NCBI RefSeq assembly: GCF_014656355.1
Contig: NZ_BNCG01000010.1
Coordinates: forward strand, 62,001-126,000
Origin: Camelimonas fluminis
Lineage (GTDB): Bacteria > Pseudomonadota > Alphaproteobacteria > Rhizobiales > Beijerinckiaceae
DNA: 64,000 nucleotides
Direction: 5' to 3'
The notes under the pieces were generated by a model, which was not told where the DNA came from, ran no database searches, and saw nothing but the letters and a program-made list of their open reading frames with translations. Position numbers and translations under genes: made by a program. Below are positions 28,637 to 38,178 of the stretch, one piece after another (position 1 is the stretch's first letter; every line of letters starts with the position of its first letter).

Positions 28637-29413
28637 TCAGACGCGGCTGCGCAGGGCGTCGACCACCCGCGTCAACAGGGCGATGTCTTCCGGCCGCGAC
28701 AGGCGGTGATCGCCATCCTTGATGAAGGTCAGGTTGACGCTCACGCTGGGCAATGCCTCGAACACATGCCTGGCGTGCCGCCATGGCACGTCCGGATCCT
28801 GCATGCCCTGCAGGATATGCACCGGGCAACCCGGATCAATGGGCGCGTCGAGCATGCTGTGCCGGGCGCCGTCCTCGATCAGCTTGCGGGTGATCGGATA
28901 GGGTTCGTCGGAGTATTCGGACGGCCGTAGCCAGACGCCGTCGCGGATCACCGCCTGGCGCGCGTCCTCCGGCATCGACGGCCACATCAGTTTCTCGGTG
29001 AAGTCGACTGCTGGGGCGATCAGCGCCATGGCGCCTGGCGCCCGGCCCTGGCGCGCCATTTCGCGGGCGACCAGCAGGGCGATCCATCCGCCCATGGACG
29101 AACCCACCAGCACCGGCCGCTCACCGCCAAACTGGCTGATGACCGCCAGGGCGTCTTCGAGCCAGGTGGAGATGCACAGATCCTCGAAGCGACCGCCAGA
29201 TTCCCCATGACCGCCATAATCGAAACGCAGGAAGGCCGCGCCAGCGGCTTCGGCGGCGGCGTCGAGGGCGCTGGCCTTGGTGGCCAGCATGTCCGAGCGA
29301 AATCCGCCAAGCCAGATCACCGTCGGACCGGAGCCGGCGCGGCGCCGGAAAGCAATGCGGCGGGCGGCGTCGCCCTGGCCCGCCTCAAGAAATTCAGGGG
29401 CTTCTACGGTCAT
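28637..29413 (-). CDS. Alpha/beta hydrolase
   Basis: A 258-residue serine hydrolase. The nucleophile elbow is VGSSMGGWIAL, the oxyanion strand WLGGFRSDM, the acid probably the Asp in MQDPDVPW, and the His in KDGDHRLSRPED near the C-terminus. The sequence RFDYGGHGESGG is typical of the BAAT/esterase-like group related to palmitoyl-protein thioesterase ABHD10. The ATG at 29413 has AGAGAGG 6 nt upstream; ATG 29419 abuts that sequence and is less likely. Confidence 0.88.
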   Translation of the reverse strand: MTVEAPEFLEAGQGDAARRIAFRRRAGSGPTVIWLGGFRSDMLATKASALDAAAEAAGAAFLRFDYGGHGESGGRFEDLCISTWLEDALAVISQFGGERPVLVGSSMGGWIALLVAREMARQGRAPGAMALIAPAVDFTEKLMWPSMPEDARQAVIRDGVWLRPSEYSDEPYPITRKLIEDGARHSMLDAPIDPGCPVHILQGMQDPDVPWRHARHVFEALPSVSVNLTFIKDGDHRLSRPEDIALLTRVVDALRSRV

Positions 29414-29604
29414 GGCCATCCTCTCTTTGCGTGAGCCCTGGGGTTCTGGAACAAAAGGCGAGTGCGTGGAAACCAAACTTTTTCGCGGGCGCCGGATTCG
29501 CACGGACGTTCGCGCAGCCATACGCCTTGGGGGCAGCGTCCACCTTGCCGGAAAGCCGCGAAAATCCCCCGGGGGCGCATGCGCCAACCTCCATGAGAAT
29601 ATGG

Positions 29605-29621
29605 CCGGGATTATATCCCGG
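29605..29621. promoter_or_regulatory. Perfect inverted repeat CCGGGAT-TAT-ATCCCGG
   Basis: A 17-nt dyad in the 402-nt gap between the divergent hydrolase and GT4 genes. It extends by one more G/C pair on each side. Function unknown. Confidence 0.35.
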
Positions 29622-29668
29622 CGCCGGAACCAGGCGGGGCATTCATTCAGAAGACGAATCGGAAAGAA

Positions 29669-29715
29669 TCGGAAAGTTGTCCGATTTCCGAATGAGAATC
29701 GGACAACTTCCGATC
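29669..29715. promoter_or_regulatory. Long inverted repeat upstream of the GT4 gene
   Basis: ATCGGAAAGTTGTCCGATT pairs with AATCGGACAACTTCCGAT, one bulged base, 10-nt loop. It ends 100 nt before the glycosyltransferase start. It has no T run, so it is more probably an operator or cruciform than a terminator. Confidence 0.5.
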
Positions 29716-29815
29716 GGTTAACATTTTTGCGGCATCATGGCCCGTGCAATCCGCCTGTCCTGACGCAGGTCCAGCGCGCCATATCCGATTTTCACGTCAC
29801 GACGCCGGTCCGTTA

Positions 29816-31021
29816 ATGAATCATTTTCCCACCACCGCGCACGCCCTCGCAGGCCGCACCATTCTCCAGATCGTTCCTGAGCTGGATGCTGGCGGCGCCG
29901 AGCGCACGGCGGTGGACATCGCCGCTGGCCTGGCGCGCTGCGGCGCCCGGGCGCTGGTGGCGACGGAAGGCGGCCGGCTTGTCGGCGAACTCCAGGCTGA
30001 AGGCGGCATCTGGATCCCCTTCCCGGCCCGCACCAAGAATCCGGTCGCCATGGCGCTGAACGCGCGCAAGCTGATGCGCATCTGCCTGGACGAGGGCGTC
30101 TCGCTGGTGCACGCCCGCTCGCGGGCTCCAGCCTGGGTGGCGCTGGCGGCGACCCGGGCGCTTGGCCTGCCGTTCGTCACCACCTATCACGGCAGCTATT
30201 CGGGCAAATCGCCCGTCAAGGTCCAGTACAATTCCGTCATGGCGCGCGGCGACGTGGTCATCGCCAACTCGCACTACACCGCCGACCTGATCTGCTCGGC
30301 CTATCCGCAGGCCCGTCCGCGCATCCGCGTCATTCACCGCGGCACCAATCTCAACGCCTTCTCGGCCCGCTCCGTGCCGGCTGAACGGGTCGAGGCGCTG
30401 CGCAAGGCGTGGAAGTTGCCGCCGCATGAACGCATCGTGCTGCTGGCCGCCCGGCTGACCAGCTGGAAGGGACAGAAGATCCTCATCGAAGCGGCGAAGA
30501 AGCTGGTCGACAACGGTCTGCGCGACGTCGCCTTCGTGCTGGCCGGCGACCCCCAGGGGCGCGAATCCTATGTGCGCGAGCTGGACGGCATGATCAACAA
30601 GCTGGGCCTGCAGGGCGTGGCGCACCGCGTTGGCCATTGCACCGACATGCCTGCGGCGCTGCTGGCGGCGGCGGTCGTGACCGTGCCCTCCACCGAGCCG
30701 GAGGCCTTTGGCCGCGTCGCGGTGGAAGCGCAGGCCCTGGGAACGCCGGTGATTGTTTCCGATCTCGGCGCCGTGCCGGAAACCGTGCTCTACCCGCCGC
30801 GCGTGCCGGCGGCCGAGCGCACCGGCTGGGTGGTGCCCCCTGGCGACGCCAACGCCCTGGCCGAGGCTGTCGGCGCGGCCCTGACCATGGGCGCCAGCGC
30901 TCTGGAAGGCATGACCCGCCGCGCCCGCATGCACGTGGAGCAGCACTTTTCCTTGGAAGCCATGGTCAACGCCACCCTGGACGCCTACGTGGCCGCCCTG
31001 GCGGGAGCGCGGCCAGGCTGA
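29816..31021 (+). CDS. Family 4 glycosyltransferase
   Basis: A 401-residue GT-B retaining glycosyltransferase. The N-terminal domain starts ILQIVPELDAGGAERTAVDIA. The nucleotide-sugar domain has RIVLLAARLTSWKGQKILIEA and the E-x7-E motif in STEPEAFGRVAVEAQALGTP. Likely part of LPS or capsule assembly, but no other polysaccharide genes are adjacent. The Shine-Dalgarno is weak. A long inverted repeat lies upstream. Confidence 0.93.
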   Translation: MNHFPTTAHALAGRTILQIVPELDAGGAERTAVDIAAGLARCGARALVATEGGRLVGELQAEGGIWIPFPARTKNPVAMALNARKLMRICLDEGVSLVHARSRAPAWVALAATRALGLPFVTTYHGSYSGKSPVKVQYNSVMARGDVVIANSHYTADLICSAYPQARPRIRVIHRGTNLNAFSARSVPAERVEALRKAWKLPPHERIVLLAARLTSWKGQKILIEAAKKLVDNGLRDVAFVLAGDPQGRESYVRELDGMINKLGLQGVAHRVGHCTDMPAALLAAAVVTVPSTEPEAFGRVAVEAQALGTPVIVSDLGAVPETVLYPPRVPAAERTGWVVPPGDANALAEAVGAALTMGASALEGMTRRARMHVEQHFSLEAMVNATLDAYVAALAGARPG

Positions 31022-31211
31022 GCGCCGCCAGTGGCGCGAACGTCTGGCGAACAGGGGCCGAAGCCCTCGCGGCGAACGGATCGCGCTGGCGCCTTGACTT
31101 GCCGGCGCATTCTGCGAATGTCCCGGCCTCAGGTTATATTTGCGCGCAGGCGAACGCCGCCGTCCGGCGATGCTCGCACATTCCAGCGCGCAGTTAGAGG
31201 AGAAGACCGCC

Positions 31212-31757
31212 ATTCGTCGCCCAATGCGATCCATGCAGGCCCCACAGAAGGAAGGGCCCCGCGCCAACCGCGACATTCGCGGCGTCCGCGAAGTCCAGCT
31301 CATTGATGACACCGGGCAGAACCGTGGCGTCGTGTCGTTTTTTGACGCGCTCAACATCGCCGAGGAAGCCGGTCTTGATCTGGTAGAGATCGCGCCCAAT
31401 TCCACGCCGCCGGTGTGCAAGATCCTTGATCTCGGCCGCTTCAAGTTCCTCGAGCAGAAAAAGCAGGCCGAGGCGCGCAAGAAGCAGAAGACCGTCGAAG
31501 TCAAGGAAGTGAAGCTGCGGCCGGGCATCGACGAGCACGACTACGAAACCAAGATGAAGGCGGTGCGCCGCTTCTTCGAGGAGGGCGACAAGGTCAAGGT
31601 GACCCTGCGCTTCCGCGGTCGTGAAATGGCCCACCAGGACATCGGCTACCGCCTGCTCGTCCGCGTCAAGAACGAAACCGCCGAGATCGCCAAGGTGGAA
31701 AGCGAGCCGCAGCTCGAAGGCCGCCAGATGATCATGGTGCTGGCGCCGCGTAACTGA
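31212..31757 (+). CDS. infC: Translation initiation factor IF-3, with an AUU start codon
   Basis: A 181-residue IF-3 that binds the 30S subunit and rejects poor start codons. The N-domain has [20 protein letters not shown]; the C-domain has [20 protein letters not shown] and [15 protein letters not shown] at 31212 is taken as the start: AGAGGAGA lies 7-8 nt upstream, and translation from it gives (M)[10 protein letters not shown], matching relatives. The later ATG codons at 31224 and 31233 lack such a site. This parallels the AUU start of E. coli infC, by which IF-3 represses itself. A strong terminator follows. Confidence 0.92.
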   Translation: MRRPMRSMQAPQKEGPRANRDIRGVREVQLIDDTGQNRGVVSFFDALNIAEEAGLDLVEIAPNSTPPVCKILDLGRFKFLEQKKQAEARKKQKTVEVKEVKLRPGIDEHDYETKMKAVRRFFEEGDKVKVTLRFRGREMAHQDIGYRLLVRVKNETAEIAKVESEPQLEGRQMIMVLAPRN

Positions 31758-31789
31758 CGCGCCCCGCCAGGCAAATCCTGCGCATGTTT

Positions 31790-31824
31790 CCGGCCAGACC
31801 ACCCGGTCTGGCCGGTTTTCTTTT
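31790..31824 (+). terminator. Intrinsic terminator of infC
   Basis: CCGGCCAGACC / GGTCTGGCCGG, 11-bp perfect stem, loop ACCC, tail TTTTCTTTT. It separates infC from rpmI-rplT, which therefore need their own promoter in the 233 nt that follow. Confidence 0.92.
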
Positions 31825-32057
31825 GCGCGGCCTGGAGCCGGCTCCACGTCCTGTGGCGACGAAATTGACCCGGATTGTGGGCAAGGACGTTTCGACGCGC
31901 CCGCCGGTCTTGTGGCCGCGCGCCGTTTCTGCCATAAGCCACGCTTCATTCGGACCGACCGGCTTGTAAAGGGCTGCCGTGGCGGTTCGTGAAAGCTCAT
32001 GAAAATCCCATGAGTTCAGGGGCGGTTCGCCGCCTCTCTCGCGTTGAGGAGAGCCAA

Positions 32058-32258
32058 ATGCCCAAGCTGAAGACCAAGTCGGGCGCGAAAAAGCGCTTCA
32101 AGATCACCGGAACCGGCAAGGTGATTGCGGCTCAGGCCGGCAAGCGCCACGGAATGATCAAGCGGACCAACAAGCAGATCCGCAACCAGCGCGGCACCAC
32201 CGTGCTGTTCGAGGGCGACGCGAAGAACATCAAGAAGTTCTTCCTCCCCAACCACTGA
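32058..32258 (+). CDS. rpmI: 50S ribosomal protein L35
   Basis: A 66-residue basic protein: [20 protein letters not shown], then [18 protein letters not shown] and C-terminal KKFFLPNH, the full L35 pattern and length. GAGGAGAG precedes the ATG. It lies 43 nt before rplT, in the same order as in other bacteria. Confidence 0.98.
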   Translation: MPKLKTKSGAKKRFKITGTGKVIAAQAGKRHGMIKRTNKQIRNQRGTTVLFEGDAKNIKKFFLPNH

Positions 32259-32301
32259 TCTATTCCGCCAGCATCTTTGACAGGTTCCCAGGAGATCCAA
32301 C

Positions 32302-32664
32302 ATGGCCCGCGTCAAGCGCGGCGTGACCGCCCACGCCAAGCATAAAAAAGTTCTCAAGGCAGCCAAGGGCTTCTACGGCCGCCGTAAAAATACGATCCGC
32401 ACCGCCAAGGCGGCTGTCGATCGCTCGATGCAGTACGCGTATCGCGACCGCAAGAACAAGAAGCGCACCTTCCGCGCGCTCTGGATCCAGCGCCTGAACG
32501 CCGCCGTGCGTGAACATGGCCTGACCTACAGCCGCTTTATCGACGGCCTCGGCAAGGCCGGCGTTGAGATCGACCGCAAGGTGCTGTCCGATCTGGCCAT
32601 CCGCGAGCCGGCCGCTTTCAAGGCCATCGTGGACCAGGCCAAGGCTGCGCTTCCCGCGGCCTGA
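32302..32664 (+). CDS. rplT: 50S ribosomal protein L20
   Basis: A 120-residue protein: [40 protein letters not shown] and [20 protein letters not shown] identify L20, an early 23S rRNA-binding assembly protein. AGGAGATCCAAC precedes the ATG. In other bacteria L20 represses its own operon by binding the leader; no such site could be verified here. Confidence 0.98.
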   Translation: MARVKRGVTAHAKHKKVLKAAKGFYGRRKNTIRTAKAAVDRSMQYAYRDRKNKKRTFRALWIQRLNAAVREHGLTYSRFIDGLGKAGVEIDRKVLSDLAIREPAAFKAIVDQAKAALPAA

Positions 32665-32672
32665 TCGGCGGA

Positions 32673-32691
32673 GGCGTCCGGACCGGACGCC
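32673..32691 (+). terminator. GC-rich hairpin after rplT (weak terminator)
   Basis: GGCGTCCGG / CCGGACGCC hairpin 9 nt past the rplT stop, followed by CTCTTCCC rather than a clean T run. Confidence 0.45.
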
Positions 32692-32715
32692 CTCTTCCCA
32701 GCTTTACCGAGGCAG

Positions 32716-32750
32716 CAGCGCCGGACGGTCGCAAGACCGTCGCGGCGCTG
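32716..32750. repeat. 15-bp stem-loop with GCAA tetraloop between rplT and pheS
   Basis: CAGCGCCGGACGGTC, loop GCAA, GACCGTC-G-CGGCGCTG. Very stable, but no T tract; it could be a processing or regulatory element ahead of pheST. Confidence 0.55.
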
Positions 32751-32802
32751 TCGCATGTCAGGGACCCGCGTAACGCTTTTCGCGGCGCGCGGCCCGACTG
32801 TT

Positions 32803-32874
32803 CCAGAGCAGGATCCGTTCACGCTGAAACGGAATTTTGCCCTGTCTCCCTGGTTTGACGCGCTTTCCTGACGC
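32803..32874 (+). repeat. Dispersed palindromic repeat family 2, copy 6
   Basis: CCAGAGCAGGATCCGTTCACG, CTGAAACGG, GCCCTGTCTCCCTGGTTTGA, CGCGCTTTCCTGACGCG. It aligns with the copies at 7398, 17265 and 18311. It lies 76 nt before pheS. Confidence 0.7.
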
Positions 32875-32950
32875 GATAATCCGCTCCGCCAGATCACGGC
32901 CCGCCATTGCGAACAGGCGGACTGGCTGGCCCGGAGCCTGCGAGGCCGTA

Positions 32951-34038
32951 ATGACCGATCCCAACGCCAGTTCTTCAACCGATCCTGCTTCCGATCTCGC
33001 CGCGCTTGAACAGAGCCTGACGGCGGACGTCGCCGGCGCGGCAGATGAGGCCGCCATCGAGGCCATCCGCGTGGCGGCGCTGGGCAAGAAGGGGCGCATA
33101 TCCGAGCTGCTGAAGACCCTCGGCGCCATGTCCCCCGAGGAGCGCAAGGAAAAAGGGCCGCTGATCAACGGCCTGCGCGACCGCGTGCAGGGCGCCCTGG
33201 CCGCCCGCAAGGAAGAACTGGCCGCCATCGCCCTCACCGCCCGCCTCGAAGCCGAGCGGCTCGACGTCACGCTGCCGCTGCGCGAGGCGCCGCAGAGCCG
33301 GGGCCGCCTGCATCCGATCAGCCAGGTGGTGGACGAACTCACCGCCATCTTCGCCGACATGGGCTTCGCCGTCGCCGAAGGGCCGGACATCGAAACCGAC
33401 TTCTACAATTTCACCGCCCTGAACTTCCCGGAAGGTCACCCGGCGCGTGAGATGCACGACACCTTCTTCCTGCCGGAAGGCGCCGACGGCAAGCGCAAGC
33501 TGCTGCGCACCCACACCTCGCCGGTGCAGATCCGCACCATGCAGAGCGTGAAGCCGCCGATCCGCGTCATCTGCCCCGGCCGCACCTACCGCACCGATTC
33601 GTGGAGGGACTGGTGATCGACAAGGTCGCCAACATGGGCCACCTGAAATGGGTGCTGGAGGAATTCTGCAAGGCGTTCTTCGAGGTGGACAGCGTCAAGA
33701 TGCGCTTCCGCCCGTCGTTCTTCCCCTTCACCGAACCCTCGGCGGAGGTCGACATCCAGTGCTCGCGCAAGGGCGGCGAAATCCGCTTCGGCGAGGGCGA
33801 CGACTGGCTGGAGATTCTGGGCTGCGGCATGGTGCATCCCAACGTGCTGCGCAATTGCGGCATCGATCCCGACGAATACCAGGGTTTTGCCTGGGGCATG
33901 GGCATCGATCGCATCGCCATGCTGAAGTACGGCATGCCGGACCTGCGCCCCTTCTTCGAGGCCGACGTGCGCTGGCTGGAGCACTATGGCTTCCGCCCCC
34001 TCGATCTGCCGTCGCTGGCCGGCGGCCTGTCCTCCTGA
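32951..34038 (+). pseudogene. pheS: Phenylalanine--tRNA ligase alpha subunit, interrupted by an internal deletion and frameshift
   Basis: The first frame (32951-33616) gives a normal PheS N-terminal coiled coil and catalytic start through [10 protein letters not shown] and [11 protein letters not shown], then reads WRDW and stops. The next frame resumes at 33601 with [20 protein letters not shown] and runs to a normal C-terminus ([31 protein letters not shown]). In relatives about ten residues of the type DQTHTPMFHQ lie between DS and VEG. The gene is thus short by 31 nt (1088+31 = 373 codons). The missing segment is motif 2, which binds ATP and the acceptor end. pheT downstream is intact. 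An essential gene should not look like this, so an assembly fault or a second copy is likely. Confidence 0.88.
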
Positions 34039-34057
34039 GCGTCACCGGAGACTGACG

Positions 34058-36472
34058 ATGAAATTCCCCCTTTCCTGGCTCAGGGATCACCTCGACACGG
34101 ACGCTTCCACCGATCGCATCGCCGAAGCGCTTACCCAGGTCGGCCTTGAAGTGGAAGGCGTGCGCGACCGCGCCGCCGAACTGGCGGCCTATCGCATCGC
34201 TCATGTGATCTCGGCCGAGAAACATCCGAACGCCGACAAGCTGCGGGTGTGCATGGTCGATGACGGCTCCGGCGCGCCCATCCAGGTGGTGTGCGGCGCG
34301 CCCAACGCGCGCACCGGCCTGAAGTCGGTGTTCGCGCCGCCCGGCACATATGTCCCCGCCAAGGACATCACCCTGTCTGTCGGCGTCATTCGCGGCGTCG
34401 AAAGCCGGGGCATGCTGTGCTCTGCCTTCGAGCTGGAGCTGTCGGAAGACCATGACGGCATCATCGAATTGCCGGAAGACGCGCCGGTGGGACAGCCGTT
34501 CGCCGTCTGGGCCGGCCTCGACGATCCGGTCATCGAAATCTCGGTCACGCCGAATCGCGCCGACGCGCTGGGCCTCGCCGGCATCGCCCGCGATCTCGCC
34601 GCCGCCGGCCTCGGCAAGGTGAAGACGCCGGCTGTCGCCCCCGTGGCCGGGACAGGCGCCAATCCGGTTGGCGTGCGCATCGCGCTTGACGACGCCGCCC
34701 TGTGCCCCGCATTCGCCCTGCGGCTGGTGCGCGGCGTGAAGAATGGCCCCTCGCCCGAGTGGCTGCAGAAGCGCCTGCGCGAGATCGGCCTGCGCCCCAT
34801 CAACGCGCTGGTCGACATCACCAATTACATGACCTTCGACCGCAACCGGCCACTGCATGTCTTTGACGCCGGCAAGGTGAAGGGCGACCTGGTCATCCGT
34901 CGCGCCCAGGACGGCGAGGAACTGCTGGCGCTCGACGGCAAGACCTACAAACTCGACGCCGACATGGTGGTGATCGCCGACGACAACGGCGTTGAGTCGC
35001 TGGCCGGCGTCATGGGCGGCGAGCACTCGGGCGTCTCGGACGCCACCACCGACGTGCTGATCGAATCCGCTTTGTGGGACACGCTCAACATCGCCCGCAC
35101 CGGCCGCAAGCTCGGGCTGATTTCCGACGCCCGCTTCCGCTTCGAGCGGGGCGTCGATCCGGCCTTCACCTTGCCGGGCATGGAGATGGCCACCCGTCTG
35201 GTGCAGGAATTGTGCGGCGGCGAGGCCAGCGACGTGACGCTGGCCGGCGCCATTCCGGATGCGGCGCGCGTCATCGATTTTCCGTTCAGCGAAGTGCAGC
35301 GCCTCACCGGCCTGATCCTGCCGCGCGACGAGATGCGCGCCATTCTGGTCGCGCTCGGCTTCGCCGTCGCCGGCGAGGGCGACGTCATCCAGGTCACGCC
35401 GCCATCATGGCGCGCCGACGTGGAGGGCAAGGCCGACCTGGTGGAGGAGATCGTCCGCATCGCCGGCATCGACCGGGTGGAATCGACGCCGCTGCCGCGC
35501 CCCGGCGGGCTGACCATCGGCGTGCTGACGCCGCTGCAGCGTCGCACCCGCACCGCACGTCGCCTGCTGGCCTCGCGCGGCCTGGTGGAGGCTGTGACCT
35601 ATTCCTTCATCTCCGAAAAGGAAGCCGTGGCCTTTGGCGGCGGCCAGCCGGAGCTGAAGCTGGCCAACCCGATCGCCGCCGACATGTCCGACATGCGCCC
35701 GAGCCTGATTCCAGGCCTGCTGGCGGCGGCCCAGCGCAACGCCGACCGGGGCTTCCCGGATGTGGCGCTGTTCGAAGCTGGCCAGACCTTCGCCTCTGAC
35801 GCGCCGGAGGGTCAGTCGATGGTCGCCGCCGGCGTGCGGCGCGGAACCGCCGGCATTGCCGGCGCCGGGCGCAGCTGGGAGGGCGACGCGAAGCCGGTGA
35901 GCGTGTTCGACGTCAAGGCCGACGTGTTCGCCTTGCTGACGGCGCTTGGCGTTTCCACCGCCGGCGCGCAGATTGTTCCCGGTGGCCCCGCGTGGCTGCA
36001 CCCGGGCCGCTCGGCCACCCTGCAGTTCGGCCCGAAAGCCGTGATCGGCTGGTTCGGCGAGTTGCACCCGGCGACGCTGAAGGCGCTTGACGTCAAGGGG
36101 CCGCTGGCGGCGTTCGAGATCAACCTCAGCGCCCTGCCAGCAGCGAAGGCCAAGGCCACCCGCGCCCGGCCGAAGCTGGCGCTGGCTGACCTGCAGCCGT
36201 TGAGCCGCGACTTCGCTTTCGTCGTCGACGCGGGCGTCGCCGCTGGCGATCTGACGAAAGCGGTTGCGGGCGCCGAACGCAATCTGATCGTCGATGTCAG
36301 CGTCTTCGACATCTACGAAGGCGAACGCGTCGACCCCGGCAAGAAGTCGGTCGCCCTGTCGGTGACCCTGCAGCCGAAGGACCGGACGCTGACCGACGCG
36401 GACATCGAGGACGTGTCTGCGAAGATCGTCGCCGCAGCAGCGAAGCGCGCCGGCGCCATCCTGCGGACATAA
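34058..36472 (+). CDS. pheT: Phenylalanine--tRNA ligase subunit beta
   Basis: An 804-residue PheRS beta chain. It starts [17 protein letters not shown], has the tRNA-binding (EMAP-like) domain with [16 protein letters not shown] and VVCGAPNAR, the B3/4 editing domain with [19 protein letters not shown], the B5 domain, and the C-terminal anticodon-binding domain with SRDFAFVVD and [20 protein letters not shown]. Length is usual. It follows pheS by 19 nt. Confidence 0.97.
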   Translation: MKFPLSWLRDHLDTDASTDRIAEALTQVGLEVEGVRDRAAELAAYRIAHVISAEKHPNADKLRVCMVDDGSGAPIQVVCGAPNARTGLKSVFAPPGTYVPAKDITLSVGVIRGVESRGMLCSAFELELSEDHDGIIELPEDAPVGQPFAVWAGLDDPVIEISVTPNRADALGLAGIARDLAAAGLGKVKTPAVAPVAGTGANPVGVRIALDDAALCPAFALRLVRGVKNGPSPEWLQKRLREIGLRPINALVDITNYMTFDRNRPLHVFDAGKVKGDLVIRRAQDGEELLALDGKTYKLDADMVVIADDNGVESLAGVMGGEHSGVSDATTDVLIESALWDTLNIARTGRKLGLISDARFRFERGVDPAFTLPGMEMATRLVQELCGGEASDVTLAGAIPDAARVIDFPFSEVQRLTGLILPRDEMRAILVALGFAVAGEGDVIQVTPPSWRADVEGKADLVEEIVRIAGIDRVESTPLPRPGGLTIGVLTPLQRRTRTARRLLASRGLVEAVTYSFISEKEAVAFGGGQPELKLANPIAADMSDMRPSLIPGLLAAAQRNADRGFPDVALFEAGQTFASDAPEGQSMVAAGVRRGTAGIAGAGRSWEGDAKPVSVFDVKADVFALLTALGVSTAGAQIVPGGPAWLHPGRSATLQFGPKAVIGWFGELHPATLKALDVKGPLAAFEINLSALPAAKAKATRARPKLALADLQPLSRDFAFVVDAGVAAGDLTKAVAGAERNLIVDVSVFDIYEGERVDPGKKSVALSVTLQPKDRTLTDADIEDVSAKIVAAAAKRAGAILRT

Positions 36473-36761
36473 CTGGCGGGTTTGGTTGAGGGCGGTCCCG
36501 ATCCATTGAATCGCGAAGCGGTCCGGTGGATCGGGGCAAGCGCTCGCCAGCTGATGGTCGCGACGGATTGATAGCTCCAGTGTGAGCCGTGAATCCGCCT
36601 CTGTTCGCCGGCATCACCGGAATTTCCCGGCCCCGGCGGCCGCGACCGCCAGTTCGGGCGAAGCGACTTCAGGGACAGGCTTGCCGGATCAACGGCAGCG
36701 ACCCAGTATGTCGCCTCATCTGCGGAGATACGGGCCCGTGCGGAGAACTGAATTCTGGTCG

Positions 36762-37151
36762 ATGGGCATGGCGGCGCTGCTTGCAGCCGCGATGACATTT
36801 TTCTTCGCCGGCTTCGCGGGCCCAGCAGAGGCAAGCCCAAGGACGAAACCGGCCAGCGCCCCCAAATCCATTGATGATTGCGAGCGCTTCAAGGAAGCCC
36901 TCGCCTACAACGCCTGCCTCGCCAGCTTCGGCCCTGAACGCCGGCACGGCGCGCCCATGGTCTCGCAAGAGGTTTCAACCGACGGCGACGGAAAAGCGGA
37001 AACCGCCGGCAAGGCGGAAAACCGTTACAGCAGACGCAGCAACCGTTACGGGCGCAGCCACCGTGGCGGCCGCAGCAGATATGGCCGGGCCTCCGCAACA
37101 TTCTCGGTGCCGGAATCGATTATCAGCGGACATTCGTTGCGGGGACGGTGA
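36762..37151 (+). CDS. Small secreted protein of unknown function
   Basis: A 129-residue product with a signal peptide (MGMAALLAAAMTFFFAGFAG, cleavage near PAEA) and a short conserved-looking core DDCERFKEALAYNACLASFG with two Cys. Similar C-x(n)-YN-C-LA-FGP segments occur in small periplasmic proteins of Rhizobiales. The C-terminal half is basic and Arg/Ser/Gly-rich (RYSRRSNRYGRSHRGGRSRY), suggesting nucleic-acid or surface binding or simple low complexity. Start uncertain: GTG at 36738 and longer frames exist. Function not known. Confidence 0.6.
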   Translation: MGMAALLAAAMTFFFAGFAGPAEASPRTKPASAPKSIDDCERFKEALAYNACLASFGPERRHGAPMVSQEVSTDGDGKAETAGKAENRYSRRSNRYGRSHRGGRSRYGRASATFSVPESIISGHSLRGR

Positions 37152-37170
37152 GCCCGGTTCCGGTTGTCTT

Positions 37171-37986
37171 TCACGACCGCGCCGGAGCGTCAGCCCCCGT
37201 GCGGTTCTTCCTGTCAGCTCCCTTGCCTGACAGCGGATTTTCCGGGTCCCAACCATAGGCAAGATCGCGGAAGCGCATGCGCGCGGCGTCGAACGTCAAC
37301 AGACGGCCGACAAGGCTGTCGCCGAAACCGGTGATGGCGCGAATCACTTCCACAGCCATCAGCGAGCCGATCACTCCGGTCACCGCCCCCAGAACGCCAG
37401 CCTGGGCGCAGGTGGGAACCAGATCCGCCGGCGGCTGTTGCGGAAACAGGCAGCGCCAGGTGGGGTTGGGATTGCCGTCCCCGCCGGATTCATGGGCGCG
37501 AATTGTCGTCACCGAGCCGTCGAACATGCCAAGCGCGCCCATCACGACCGGCTTCTTTTCGTAAAAGCAGGCGTCTGAAACGGCGTAACGCGTATCGAAA
37601 TTGTCGGAGCCTTCCGCCACCACGTCCCAGGCTTCAACCAGATCGCGGGCGTTGGCGGCGTCGAGGCGCTGCTCGAGGGGCACGACCTTGACATGCGGAT
37701 TCAGCCGCGCCGCCGCGTCCACAGCCGCTGTCACTTTGGGCCGGCCCACGTCCGCCGTGGCGAACAGCACCTGACGTTGCAGATTTGACAGCGACACCAC
37801 GTCGTCATCGACGACGCCAATGGTTCCAACGCCGGAAGCGGCGAGATACTGCACCAGCGGCGCGCCGAGGCCGCCAGCGCCCACCACCAGCACGCGGGCC
37901 TGCTTCAGCCGCGCCTGCCCCGGGCCGCCGATATCGCGCAGCACCAGATGACGGGCGTAGCGCTCAACCTCATCGGCGTCGAACAT
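37171..37986 (-). CDS. moeB: ThiF/MoeB/HesA family adenylyltransferase
   Basis: A 271-residue E1-like enzyme that adenylates the C-terminal Gly of a MoaD/ThiS-type sulfur carrier. Nucleotide motif VLVVGAGGLGAPLVQYLAAS, VDDDVVSLSNLQRQVLF, EGSDNFDTRYAVSDAC and the catalytic-region Cys in VPTCAQAGVLG are present. The two zinc CxxC pairs of E. coli MoeB are not: TWRCLFP keeps only one Cys, and the C-terminal pair is absent. GGAGAG precedes ATG 37986. MoeB versus ThiF cannot be settled; no partner gene is nearby. Confidence 0.87.
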   Translation of the reverse strand: MFDADEVERYARHLVLRDIGGPGQARLKQARVLVVGAGGLGAPLVQYLAASGVGTIGVVDDDVVSLSNLQRQVLFATADVGRPKVTAAVDAAARLNPHVKVVPLEQRLDAANARDLVEAWDVVAEGSDNFDTRYAVSDACFYEKKPVVMGALGMFDGSVTTIRAHESGGDGNPNPTWRCLFPQQPPADLVPTCAQAGVLGAVTGVIGSLMAVEVIRAITGFGDSLVGRLLTFDAARMRFRDLAYGWDPENPLSGKGADRKNRTGADAPARS

Positions 37987-38178
37987 GGTCTCTCCTGTCT
38001 CCGGCGCAATTCTGCGCAGCCTGAAGGCGCTCAGGCGTCCGCGGCGCGGGGATATGGCGCGCGACGCCTCCTTACAGGAAATGCTGTCGCGGCGCCTGAC
38101 GCCAGCGCGCCCCGCTCCACCGCATTGGCGCCGCACATCCCCGACAACAGTCTGGCGTGCTCCGGCGGGAGCGTTAAG

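Noticed and set aside
31224-31757. ATG start for infC
   Set aside because: No ribosome binding site at the right distance; the AUU codon 12 nt earlier has one and gives the conserved N-terminus.
33595-33620. Programmed ribosomal frameshift in pheS
   Set aside because: There is no slippery heptamer, and a simple shift would still leave out the ten conserved motif 2 residues, so a deletion explains the data better.
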